Assembly (NCBI GenBank): GCA_019116805.1
Contig: DXAV01000019.1
Coordinates: 1 to 64,000 of the forward strand
DNA from: Candidatus Bacteroides merdavium
Lineage (GTDB): Bacteria > Bacteroidota > Bacteroidia > Bacteroidales > Bacteroidaceae
DNA: 64,000 bases
Direction of reading: 5' to 3'
Below the pieces are notes generated by a model that saw only the letters and a list, made by a program, of their open reading frames with translations, was not told where the DNA came from and ran no database searches. Positions 7,791-15,687 of this stretch are shown piece by piece. Both the position numbers and the translations under genes were made by a program. Each line of letters opens with the position of its first letter. The stretch's first letter is position 1.

Positions 7791-8393
7791 ATGCAAACGT
7801 ATCCTATGAACTGGCAGGACTATTCCCCCCAACTATTGAGCGGAAGAAACCGAAGGCTGCTCCATGAATGGAGCCAACTGGACCGTGCTCTGGAACACCG
7901 GAAAGAAATCGGATACCAAGTCAGCAGACGTAACGAGCAAGGCATGCCCACAACCTACCTGATAACCTATCGCATCCGTTCCATCTGCGGCGTGGAACAG
8001 CTTGAACAACTAAACGAACCGAACATCAACAACAAGCCCGTCTTTGCCTCCTGTTTCGTCATGCGTATCAGCCTGCCGGAGAATTATCCTTGCGTGGACG
8101 CACCTGCCGAATTTTATTTCCAGACTCATGACCAGGATGGAAAAGCAATCCCCCATCCATGGCATCCCAATATCCGATACTTCGGAGATTTCGCAGGAAG
8201 AGTCTGCCTGAATACACCCGACACTTATTCCAGCCTGGCCTGGTGTGTGGAACGTATCGGGCATTACTTGAGTTACGACCGCTATCACGCCACCCAAGAA
8301 CCGCCCTATCCGGAGGACTTGAAAGTAGCCGAATGGGTCGTCAGACAGGGTGAACCCCACGGATGGATTTACTTCGACCAGCAACCCTTGTAA
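7791..8393 (+). CDS. E2-like ubiquitin-conjugating enzyme
   Basis: 200 residues with the UBC core. A strand pair ends LPENYPCVDAPAEFYF (95-110), equivalent to the E2 lP-YP-x-PP-v-F segment. His125-Pro126-Asn127 forms the HPN motif, and Cys139 in GRVCLN is the predicted thioester Cys. Trp151 lies in LAWCVERIGHYL, which matches the conserved E2 W...l..i..lL helix. The Asn-to-Cys spacing is 12 residues, longer than the 8 typical of eukaryotic E2s, so the active-site loop carries an insertion. The enzyme should accept the modifier from the E1 encoded at 1984-3216 and pass it to a target, possibly with the RING protein at 10500-12932. It follows the modifier gene by 22 bases. Confidence 0.9.
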   Translation: MQTYPMNWQDYSPQLLSGRNRRLLHEWSQLDRALEHRKEIGYQVSRRNEQGMPTTYLITYRIRSICGVEQLEQLNEPNINNKPVFASCFVMRISLPENYPCVDAPAEFYFQTHDQDGKAIPHPWHPNIRYFGDFAGRVCLNTPDTYSSLAWCVERIGHYLSYDRYHATQEPPYPEDLKVAEWVVRQGEPHGWIYFDQQPL

Positions 8394-8435
8394 AAAATAA
8401 GATTACAGAACTGCTTCATATTCAATTTAATTTGT

Positions 8436-8443
8436 TATTTTTG
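8436..8443 (+). promoter_or_regulatory. Candidate -7 box before the envelope genes
   Basis: TATTTTTG fits TAnnTTTG, 26 bases before the ATG at 8469, in the 75-bp AT-rich gap after the E2 gene. The -33 element is weak. Confidence 0.35.
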
Positions 8444-8468
8444 TCCATACATATTTGAATACAGAAAC

Positions 8469-9617
8469 ATGAAATTCCTGAATAAAGTCATATATGGTCT
8501 TCTCCTGCTCTGCATCAGTTGTACCCTCAACGCGCAAACGGTCAAGCAGATAGAAGTGGCGGGAAATGCCCCATACGTGGACCACATCTCACTTATACCG
8601 GGAACAACCGACATGGACCTTCTGGTAAAAATCAGCTTCAACGAGCCGAACAACAGCCTCACTGTCCACCTGATATCCTATCGGAAGTTGTTTGCCTTCC
8701 AAAGCGATGTGCGCTATTCGCAGGTGGTACGCCACCACAAGCTCCGTCCAAACAAACTGCCTTATGTGGTGGAATCGGACGAAAAAGCAATCTACAAGAT
8801 GACCAAAGCGTTGAGAAAATCCATCAAACCTAAAAGAAAGCACGTCTTCAACCAATGGATTGCGTACGAAGGACTCCAACCGCAGCCAACGGAATACAAG
8901 ATGGTGAACGACTATATCGAACAGACATTCGACATCCTTCATGAAGTGGCCGACGTGTCTATTACGCTAAGAGACCTATTGGTGATGAACGAACAGGACA
9001 GCCGGAAAAAGACCCGATACGACCTGTTCTTCCAGACGGATCTGAACCGAAAATACAACATATCCATCAAAAGAGATCCATGTTTCGGAAAAGAAGAAGC
9101 CATACAGGAATCCGCGACTCAGGTGGAAAGCATCAAGGCCGGCTATACCTTGCTCAACCAGAAATTCGGCCAAAACTCCAACCAGAACACTCCAGAGAGC
9201 GCAAAAATATTCAACGAGATGAAAGCCCTTCTGATGAAACAATTTCCCAGAAAGGAAGGGAACAACGCCTGTCCTGACATTCAAGCTAACATAGAAGCCT
9301 ACAACCAGTACGTGGATGCCATCGAAAAGATGCAATGTAAATTCCAAGTCTTGAAAAAGAAAGGAAGCACCGCCCTTGACCTCAGTGCCGACTATATTCT
9401 GACAACAGCCCGGAAGATCGACAACAACACCAACAAATGGTTACTGAGCACAGACAACATTGAAAAAGCAGACTTGGAGACATCCTGCAACCAGGCTATC
9501 AGCTTGATTGAGACACACGTGAAACAGGCGACCCACATCAGCCAGAGCCAACAAGACGCCCTCAATATCTTCAATCAGGCAAAAGTATATTTTCGCAAGA
9601 CCTGCACAAAAGAATGA
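8469..9617 (+). CDS. Exported protein of unknown function in the Ubl/baseplate operon
   Basis: 382 residues beginning with a signal peptide (MKFLNKVIYGLLLLCISCTLNAQ; cleavage after LNA or NAQ is likely, although Cys18 could alternatively be lipidated). I recognise no domain. Residues about 24-100 look beta-rich, the remainder is mostly helical and hydrophilic, with Cys residues near 200, 279, 301, 341 and 379. It should be periplasmic or surface exposed. The stop overlaps the next start by ATGA, so it is translated with the coiled-coil membrane protein that follows. A structural role in the envelope part of the system is inferred from position only. Confidence 0.75.
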   Translation: MKFLNKVIYGLLLLCISCTLNAQTVKQIEVAGNAPYVDHISLIPGTTDMDLLVKISFNEPNNSLTVHLISYRKLFAFQSDVRYSQVVRHHKLRPNKLPYVVESDEKAIYKMTKALRKSIKPKRKHVFNQWIAYEGLQPQPTEYKMVNDYIEQTFDILHEVADVSITLRDLLVMNEQDSRKKTRYDLFFQTDLNRKYNISIKRDPCFGKEEAIQESATQVESIKAGYTLLNQKFGQNSNQNTPESAKIFNEMKALLMKQFPRKEGNNACPDIQANIEAYNQYVDAIEKMQCKFQVLKKKGSTALDLSADYILTTARKIDNNTNKWLLSTDNIEKADLETSCNQAISLIETHVKQATHISQSQQDALNIFNQAKVYFRKTCTKE

Positions 9618-10468
9618 TACGGATGGAAGAAGGAGCACATAACATACGATGGATCATCGGCCTATGCCTTTGTATAATCCTGTCCTGCACAAGTGTATCG
9701 GGACAGGACGAACAAACGACGTTTGCCGACAAAATGCACCTGCTGGAAACAGAAGAACGCATGCTCTATTTCTATCAGGAGCTCAAAGATATCTCTGCCA
9801 GGCTGGGACAATGCAAAACGATAGAAGAACTTGCAGGAACCAACAAACAAGTAACAGCCATCGATGCCAAATGGAACACCTACTACCAATCAAGACAGAT
9901 AGAAATTGCCGAAGACGACTCCCTTCTACAGATCGTTGCCGACTACCAACTGGCCAAACAGAACCTACTGGACTCGATCGCCTTTCAAAAACACATCATC
10001 GACGCACGTAAGGAATTTACCGAAGCTGAAATATTTTTCCAGAAACAGGATAGCAGTTATGCGCAACTGTACAAGACAGCCTTAGAATTATCGCTGGTAC
10101 AGGCATTGACCCCAAAATTGGAAAAGATGAAAGGCAAGGAACAACTGCTGTTTGCAGAAGCTCAAGGACATTATGATACAGCCAAAAGCCTGTCGGAGGA
10201 GTTCAGTGAGTTTCTTCCTCGATTTCAGCCCATTGAAGAAAAATTCATCGAAATAAAAAATTTGTCTGAAAAGATACAGGCGTTGGAATACAAGCCTTTG
10301 CTGGAACGCATCAAAGATTACTTGTACAGTCTGGCTGCAGTTGCCATGATCCTATTATTTCTCAACATGGTGCAAGCCAAAATAAAAGCACTGAAACAAG
10401 CGCGAGAGAATGCAAAGAAACTACGCGAGATGATGAACAACGAGGAGAGCGACTATCCGACCATCTAA
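9614..10468 (+). CDS. Coiled-coil envelope protein with C-terminal membrane anchor
   Basis: 284 residues, with an N-terminal export signal (WIIGLCLCIILSCTSVSGQ, about 13-31) and one strong transmembrane helix near the C-terminus (about 240-258, LYSLAAVAMILLFLNMV), followed by a short Lys/Arg-rich cytoplasmic tail. Between them the chain is charged and predicted helical, probably a long periplasmic coiled coil. The layout resembles a strut joining inner membrane to periplasm. A second Met at codon 4 could be the true start. Its position between an exported protein and the RING membrane lipoprotein suggests a shared membrane complex. No family recognised. Confidence 0.72.
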   Translation: MIRMEEGAHNIRWIIGLCLCIILSCTSVSGQDEQTTFADKMHLLETEERMLYFYQELKDISARLGQCKTIEELAGTNKQVTAIDAKWNTYYQSRQIEIAEDDSLLQIVADYQLAKQNLLDSIAFQKHIIDARKEFTEAEIFFQKQDSSYAQLYKTALELSLVQALTPKLEKMKGKEQLLFAEAQGHYDTAKSLSEEFSEFLPRFQPIEEKFIEIKNLSEKIQALEYKPLLERIKDYLYSLAAVAMILLFLNMVQAKIKALKQARENAKKLREMMNNEESDYPTI

Positions 10469-10499
10469 TGAAACCATAATCCCCAAATAACCAGTAACA

Positions 10500-12932
10500 A
10501 TGAACAACCGCCACACCATACTGTTTCTGCTGACTTTCATCCTCATTCTATCGGGCTGCAACAACTTGACGTCCAACAATGAAGAATACAAAAAAGATGT
10601 GAACATCAACATCACTAAAATTGAGTTCGAGCCCGATCATAAACACTTCCGACTGGACGTAGAGATCAATGACACGCTCACAGACCAGCTGTTGAGTACC
10701 AGTGCGGACAGTATCCACTTCAAGACGGAGGAATTCCTAAAAGGCAACATCTACGACCCCAAGACCCAGCCCCAACTGATAAGTTACGAAAATCTGAAAC
10801 TAAAAGAAATCGCCAAACTCAAATTGGACGCACTTTTCCTGATAGACCTGACATTGGACTCCACAGCCATCAGCCAGCAATATCAGATTATCAAAAACTT
10901 GAAACGCCTTTTTGCCTTGGAGCATCTTCACGTGGCCTTCATGAAAAATGAAAAGGTGACTCCAACCATGATAGCGACAGATTATGTCCTGAACAATTAT
11001 TTCAAGAGCGAACCCGGAAGGAAATACCTTTATCGGGCTATTTCACATAAGATTGACGAATTCAAAAACGATTCTTCCGAGTATGTAAAAAACGCAAAGG
11101 AAAACATATCTACCGCCCCACTTGCCTCCACACGAAAAATCATGTTTGTGTTTTCTGACGCAAAGGTTTACGAACACAACAAGCCCATTGACCCAAAACA
11201 CTTCGAACTGCAACACCAGATTGCCCAACAGATTGATACGACCATGAAGCTACCCATCTTCTATTTCAATCTGAAGAAGCAGAACGACAGTGAAGAACAG
11301 ACGAAAGAACAATCCGAACAATCAAAACTGACAGATGAAGAAGCACAAAACTTTCTGGCAGTCCTCTGCCAAAAAAGCGGAGGAAAATACATCAACGCAT
11401 TCAACCAGAAACTGAAACTGAATGACATATTGCATCTGTTCACCAAAGACTATATCGACTATGTCTTTACTTTCGTCAATCCCGACTATAAAATCTACAG
11501 GGGGATGGAACGAAAACTTCAAATCGGCTGCTACTCCGGTGACAGCCTGATAGCATCCGACTATATCTACTATAATGTGGGAAGCGTTTACAACCCCATC
11601 ATCGTCAATGGGGCGACAACGCTGCAAATCATTCTTCAAGGCTGCTTCCTGGGCATACTGACTATTATCATAATCTACCTGATATTCCAATTTGTCACGC
11701 CATGTATCAGTTACTGGTTATTTAAGAGGAAATATGTAACCCGCTATACTGGCAGGAACATGAGCTACAACGGAATGCTGATTGAGCAATCCTGCTACTT
11801 CTGCAAAGCCCCGTTCGTAGAAGGCGACGAAATTGTGGCTAAATGCAAGCACATACTCCACAAATCATGCTGGGACGAGAATGAATACAAATGTCCCGAA
11901 TATGGACGGCATTGCAAACATGGGAGCCACTATTACAACCGCAAGAATCTGTTCGACCCACATAACGCATCGTTCTATCTCATTTGGATTATAGCCGGTG
12001 CATTTGCCGGACTTGTTGCCTGGATTTATTTCACAGCCAACGCCCATCACAATGAGAACCTGTTGCTGGTAAGACTCATCCATCTCATCTTCAATGTGAA
12101 CCCCAGTTCGCCAGAAGCCATAACCCTGATGGATGAATATGGGAGTCACCTCTTTTTCCTCCCTTTCTACGGACTGACGATCGGATTTTCCCTCACACTT
12201 TCGCTGAGTTTGCTGACCACTCACGGCCGATGGTTGTGGAAAAGAACTTTGCAGATAGCCGCCAAGGCTATCATCGGAGGCCTGTTCAGTTATTTGGCCT
12301 TCTTTATCGGATGTGTCATTTCCATCACGCTAAACTTTAAAGACAACTCTTTCCTAATAGATTGGATACCTTGGATGCTCAGCGGATTTATCATTGCTGC
12401 CACAGTTTCCTATGGAACCGACATCAAACTGAAGAAAGCCCTGATAGGCGCGGCTATCTCCATTATTTTCGGTTTAGGCTCTATGTATATATGGTCGTAT
12501 GGTTTCAATTCGCAAGTGGACACACGCGAATTCCAGCTTCTAAGCTACATGATCTACTGCATTGGATTTGCCATCAGCGTGGCAGCTACCAGTCCGAAAT
12601 CAGAACACTACTTCCTACGGGTGGAAGGTCCCATCAAGGAAATGGACATCGCTGTTTACAAATGGATGAACTCGCACGAACAAGGCAAGACGATTTCCAT
12701 TGGCAAGTCGGTCAACTGTGACCTGCAAATGACGTGGGACATCACCAGCCCCATCGCACCCGAACAGGCTGAGGTGAAAATGATTAATGGATATCTCTAC
12801 CTGACAGCATTGGAAGAAGGTGTCGTGTTCGACAAGAAGCCGTTGAAGACAAACGTCAGGAAAAAGCTTTATCATGGAACCAAGTTTGTCATAGGAAAGA
12901 CGACATTCACCTACCTCGAAAAAGACTTGTAG
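10500..12932 (+). CDS. Polytopic lipoprotein with RING-H2-like and FHA-like domains (candidate E3)
   Basis: 810 residues. A lipobox (LILSGC, Cys20) anchors the N-terminus. Residues about 105-325 look like a degenerate von Willebrand A fold (ALFLIDLTLDS at 111-121, IMFVFSDAKV at 214-223), presumably periplasmic. A transmembrane helix (about 373-400) then leads to the cytoplasm. There Cys432, Cys435, Cys449, His451, His454, Cys457, Cys465 and Cys472 form C-x2-C-x13-C-x-H-x2-H-x2-C-x7-C-x6-C, a RING-H2-like pattern except that the last spacing is longer than the usual C-x2-C. About six helices follow (roughly 492-697), and residues 703-810 resemble an FHA domain (ISIGKSVNCDLQM ... KKLYHGTKFVIG). 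RING domains recruit E2s, and an E1, E2 and modifier are in the same operon, so I infer a membrane E3-like scaffold. A purely structural zinc knuckle is the alternative. Confidence 0.75.
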   Translation: MNNRHTILFLLTFILILSGCNNLTSNNEEYKKDVNINITKIEFEPDHKHFRLDVEINDTLTDQLLSTSADSIHFKTEEFLKGNIYDPKTQPQLISYENLKLKEIAKLKLDALFLIDLTLDSTAISQQYQIIKNLKRLFALEHLHVAFMKNEKVTPTMIATDYVLNNYFKSEPGRKYLYRAISHKIDEFKNDSSEYVKNAKENISTAPLASTRKIMFVFSDAKVYEHNKPIDPKHFELQHQIAQQIDTTMKLPIFYFNLKKQNDSEEQTKEQSEQSKLTDEEAQNFLAVLCQKSGGKYINAFNQKLKLNDILHLFTKDYIDYVFTFVNPDYKIYRGMERKLQIGCYSGDSLIASDYIYYNVGSVYNPIIVNGATTLQIILQGCFLGILTIIIIYLIFQFVTPCISYWLFKRKYVTRYTGRNMSYNGMLIEQSCYFCKAPFVEGDEIVAKCKHILHKSCWDENEYKCPEYGRHCKHGSHYYNRKNLFDPHNASFYLIWIIAGAFAGLVAWIYFTANAHHNENLLLVRLIHLIFNVNPSSPEAITLMDEYGSHLFFLPFYGLTIGFSLTLSLSLLTTHGRWLWKRTLQIAAKAIIGGLFSYLAFFIGCVISITLNFKDNSFLIDWIPWMLSGFIIAATVSYGTDIKLKKALIGAAISIIFGLGSMYIWSYGFNSQVDTREFQLLSYMIYCIGFAISVAATSPKSEHYFLRVEGPIKEMDIAVYKWMNSHEQGKTISIGKSVNCDLQMTWDITSPIAPEQAEVKMINGYLYLTALEEGVVFDKKPLKTNVRKKLYHGTKFVIGKTTFTYLEKDL

Positions 12933-12958
12933 CCACTTCCGCTCTTGTCGGACAAAAG

Positions 12959-13010
12959 AAAAAGGCTGTATCAAGAACCTATCCATGTTTGTTCTTAATA
13001 CAGCCTTTTT
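12959..13010. terminator. Bidirectional intrinsic terminator
   Basis: A long hairpin has arms AAAAAGGCTGTAT..AGAAC (12959-12978) and GTTCT..ATACAGCCTTTTT (12991-13010) around a 12-base loop. With T runs on both strands it can end both the rightward RING-protein transcript and the leftward thrC transcript. Confidence 0.9.
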
Positions 13011-13030
13011 GCTGCGACAAAAGAGTCTTT

Positions 13031-14332
13031 TTACTCGTTTATCAGGTAGTTCTTGAATGCAGCAAATTCCTTCGACATCGGTACACTTTGTTTTTCGCCT
13101 TTCATAAAGGCCTGCAGCTTGGCAGGAATTTCTACAGGTTCACCGATAATTCCTTCCACCGTATCCTTGAACTTGGCAGGATGGGCTGTTTCCAGGAAAA
13201 TACCCGTTTCGCCCGGCTTCAATCCTTCGGACAGAGCACGATAACCGCAGGCACCATGCGGGTCGAGCAGATAGTGGTATGCTTGCCATACGTTCTTCAC
13301 CGTTTCGGCTATCTGTTCGTCGGTATAAGTGGCTCCGCTGATATCAGCACAGATGGCGGCATGGCTATTGCCATAAAGGTCGAGTACGCGGGCAAAATTG
13401 CTGGGCGCACCTACGTCCATGGCGTTGGCAATGGTGGCTACCGACGGGCGGGGTGAATAGACACCTGTCTGCAGATATTGGTAGAAGATGTCGTTGCGGT
13501 TATTGGCAGCAATGAAGCGCTTTACAGGCAAACCCATGTACTTGCCGAAGAGGCCTGCCGTGATGTTTCCGAAGTTTCCGCTGGGTACACAGACAACGAC
13601 GTTGTCGGCTTTCCCCGCTTTCTTCAGTTGGGCATAGGCATAAAAATAGTAGAAGGCCTGCGGAAGGAAACGTGCCACATTGATGGAGTTGGCGCTCGTC
13701 AGCTGCATATGGACGTTCAGTTCCTGGTCCATGAAGGCTGCCTTTACCAGCGCCTGGCAGTCGTCAAAAGTGCCGTCCACTTCGAGGGCCGTAATGTTCT
13801 GTCCGAGAGTCGTGAACTGCTTTTCCTGTATCTCGCTTACCTTGCCTTTGGGATAGAGCACATAGACATGAATCCCTTCCACGCCCAAGAAGCCGTTGGC
13901 AACCGCACTGCCTGTGTCACCCGAAGTGGCTACCAGTACGTTGACCTGCTGCTTCCCCTCCTTGCGGATAAAGTAACCCAGCAGACGCGCCATGAAGCGG
14001 CCGCCCACATCCTTGAAAGCCAGCGTAGGGCCGTGGAACAGTTCCAACGAATAGATGCCGTCTGACACGGGCACCAAGGGGGCATCGAAACTCAGTGTAT
14101 CACAAACAATCTGCTTCAAGGTGTCGGCAGGCACGTCTTCGCCAAAGAAAGCGTCGGCCACACGACAAGCTATCTCCTGAAAGCTGAGCTCCTCAATGTG
14201 GTCGTAAAACGACGCAGGCAGCAACTTGATGGTATCGGGCATGTAGAGTCCCTTGTCAGCGGCCAGCCCTTTGACGACGGCTTCTTCCAGGCTGACGTTA
14301 CGTTCCTGTCGGTTGGTACTATAGTATTTCAT
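13031..14332 (-). CDS. thrC: Threonine synthase
   Basis: 433 residues, converting O-phosphohomoserine to threonine with PLP. The PLP lysine segment HGPTLAFKDVGGRFM (about 108-122), the phosphate-binding ATSGDTGSA (about 145-153) and SGNFGNITAG (about 258-267) are clear and the length is normal. It is the last gene of the leftward thrA-apgM-thrC operon, 19 bases after apgM, and its transcript ends at the terminator at 12959-13010. Confidence 0.97.
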   Translation of the reverse strand: MKYYSTNRQERNVSLEEAVVKGLAADKGLYMPDTIKLLPASFYDHIEELSFQEIACRVADAFFGEDVPADTLKQIVCDTLSFDAPLVPVSDGIYSLELFHGPTLAFKDVGGRFMARLLGYFIRKEGKQQVNVLVATSGDTGSAVANGFLGVEGIHVYVLYPKGKVSEIQEKQFTTLGQNITALEVDGTFDDCQALVKAAFMDQELNVHMQLTSANSINVARFLPQAFYYFYAYAQLKKAGKADNVVVCVPSGNFGNITAGLFGKYMGLPVKRFIAANNRNDIFYQYLQTGVYSPRPSVATIANAMDVGAPSNFARVLDLYGNSHAAICADISGATYTDEQIAETVKNVWQAYHYLLDPHGACGYRALSEGLKPGETGIFLETAHPAKFKDTVEGIIGEPVEIPAKLQAFMKGEKQSVPMSKEFAAFKNYLINE

Positions 14333-14351
14333 GTCTTTTTCGGTATTTGGG

Positions 14352-15599
14352 TTATTTCATAAATTCGTTCATAAACTCGTCTTCTTTCATCAGACCGTAG
14401 GCACCGCTGCAAGCAGCCACTTCGTCGAAGGTCTGCACCTCGTCGGGTTCTATACCCGGATACCAGATAAGGAAAGGTACAGGCTCGGCCGTATGCGTGC
14501 GGAGTTCGCAGGGTGTGGGGTGATCGGGCAGGACGGCGATGGCTACCGGTTCGTCCCAATCCTTCACCGCCTCATAAATGGGGCCTATGGCGCGGCTGTC
14601 CAGATTCTCGATGGTGCGTATCTTCAAGTCCACATCGCCCTCATGGCCAGCCTCGTCACTGGCCTCCACATGGAGATAAACGAAGTCGTCGGTCTTCAGT
14701 GCCTCGAGCGCAGCGGCTGCCTTGTTCTCGTAGTTAGTGTCATACAATCCGGTGGCTCCCTCCACCGTCAGACGTCGCAGGCCTGCATAATAGCCTATGC
14801 CGTTGATCAAATCGACAGCCGAGATGACACTACCTTTGCGGATTTGAGGATATTTCTCGGCCAATGGCTCCATCTGCGGACGATAGCCGGGACTCCATGG
14901 CCAGATACTGTTGGCCGGGGCCTTCCCTTCAGCTTTGCGCTTCAGGTTGAGCGGATGGTTCTCGAGCAGTTCCTGCGAGCGTACAATCAGGTCGTTTATC
15001 AGGTCTGCCGTCTGCTTGGGCGTCAGCTCGGCACCACCTTCAGGCTGGGTGATGTGTTCCGTACCCGGCAAAGGTTTCACCATCAGGGGACGATAGGGCT
15101 TGAGCGGCACATCATGGGGCGGCGTACAATCAATACGTTTGTCACCCCCCTTGATCACCAGCAGATGGCGGTATTGCACACCTGTATAGAAGTGTACCCG
15201 CTCGTTCCCCAGCTTCTCCTGAAGATACTTCACCAATATGTCGGCTTCAGGTGTTGTGATGTGTCCTGCCGAGTGGTTTTTCAGCAGGTCACCCTCAATA
15301 CAAATAATATTACACCGCATGGCCATCTCTCCCGGCTTCAGGTCAACACCGATACTGGCGGCTTCCAGCGGACCACGGCCTTCATAAACCTTGGGCAAGT
15401 TATAGCCCATGACAGACATGTTGGCCACCTCGCTGCCGGGGTGGAAACCGTTGGCTACAGTAACAAGCCGGCCTGTGCGACCCATGCGAGCCAGCTTGTC
15501 CATGTAGGGAGTGTGGGCAACCTGTAGCAAAGTCTTACCGCCCAGCGACTTGACAGGCCAGTCGGCCATACCATCGCCCAATATAATAATGTGTTTCAT
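14352..15599 (-). CDS. apgM: ApgM-type phosphoglycerate mutase / proposed homoserine kinase
   Basis: 415 residues of the alkaline-phosphatase superfamily. It shows the archaeal-type cofactor-independent phosphoglycerate mutase motifs: an N-terminal ILGDGMADWP metal site, PYMDKLARMGRTG and PGSEVANMSVMGY (about 54-66). Bacteroidales members that sit between thrA and thrC have been proposed to act as the homoserine kinase, replacing ThrB. That fits here: thrA and thrC flank it and no GHMP-type thrB is in the window. The sequence alone cannot distinguish the two activities. Confidence 0.88.
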   Translation of the reverse strand: MKHIIILGDGMADWPVKSLGGKTLLQVAHTPYMDKLARMGRTGRLVTVANGFHPGSEVANMSVMGYNLPKVYEGRGPLEAASIGVDLKPGEMAMRCNIICIEGDLLKNHSAGHITTPEADILVKYLQEKLGNERVHFYTGVQYRHLLVIKGGDKRIDCTPPHDVPLKPYRPLMVKPLPGTEHITQPEGGAELTPKQTADLINDLIVRSQELLENHPLNLKRKAEGKAPANSIWPWSPGYRPQMEPLAEKYPQIRKGSVISAVDLINGIGYYAGLRRLTVEGATGLYDTNYENKAAAALEALKTDDFVYLHVEASDEAGHEGDVDLKIRTIENLDSRAIGPIYEAVKDWDEPVAIAVLPDHPTPCELRTHTAEPVPFLIWYPGIEPDEVQTFDEVAACSGAYGLMKEDEFMNEFMK

Positions 15600-15687
15600 T
15601 TTTTAATGGAAAATTGAGAATGGAAAACTGAAAATGGGGTATCGATATTTGCGAACTATCCATTATCCATTGTCCATTCTCCATTAA
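15600..15687. repeat. Intergenic imperfect palindrome of ATGGA/TCCAT repeats
   Basis: Between apgM and thrA, one side repeats AATGGAAAA / GAATGG and the other repeats TCCATTATCCATTGTCCATTC. The arms are complementary, so the thr transcript can fold here. It resembles the ATTCTTCATTC elements elsewhere in the window (22741, 38873, 42163, 51580). Confidence 0.65.

Noticed and set aside
1984-12932. CBASS or Bil defence operon
   Set aside because: An E1 and E2 are present, but no CD-NTase, no JAB peptidase and no Bil-type modifier; the baseplate genes make it a different arrangement.
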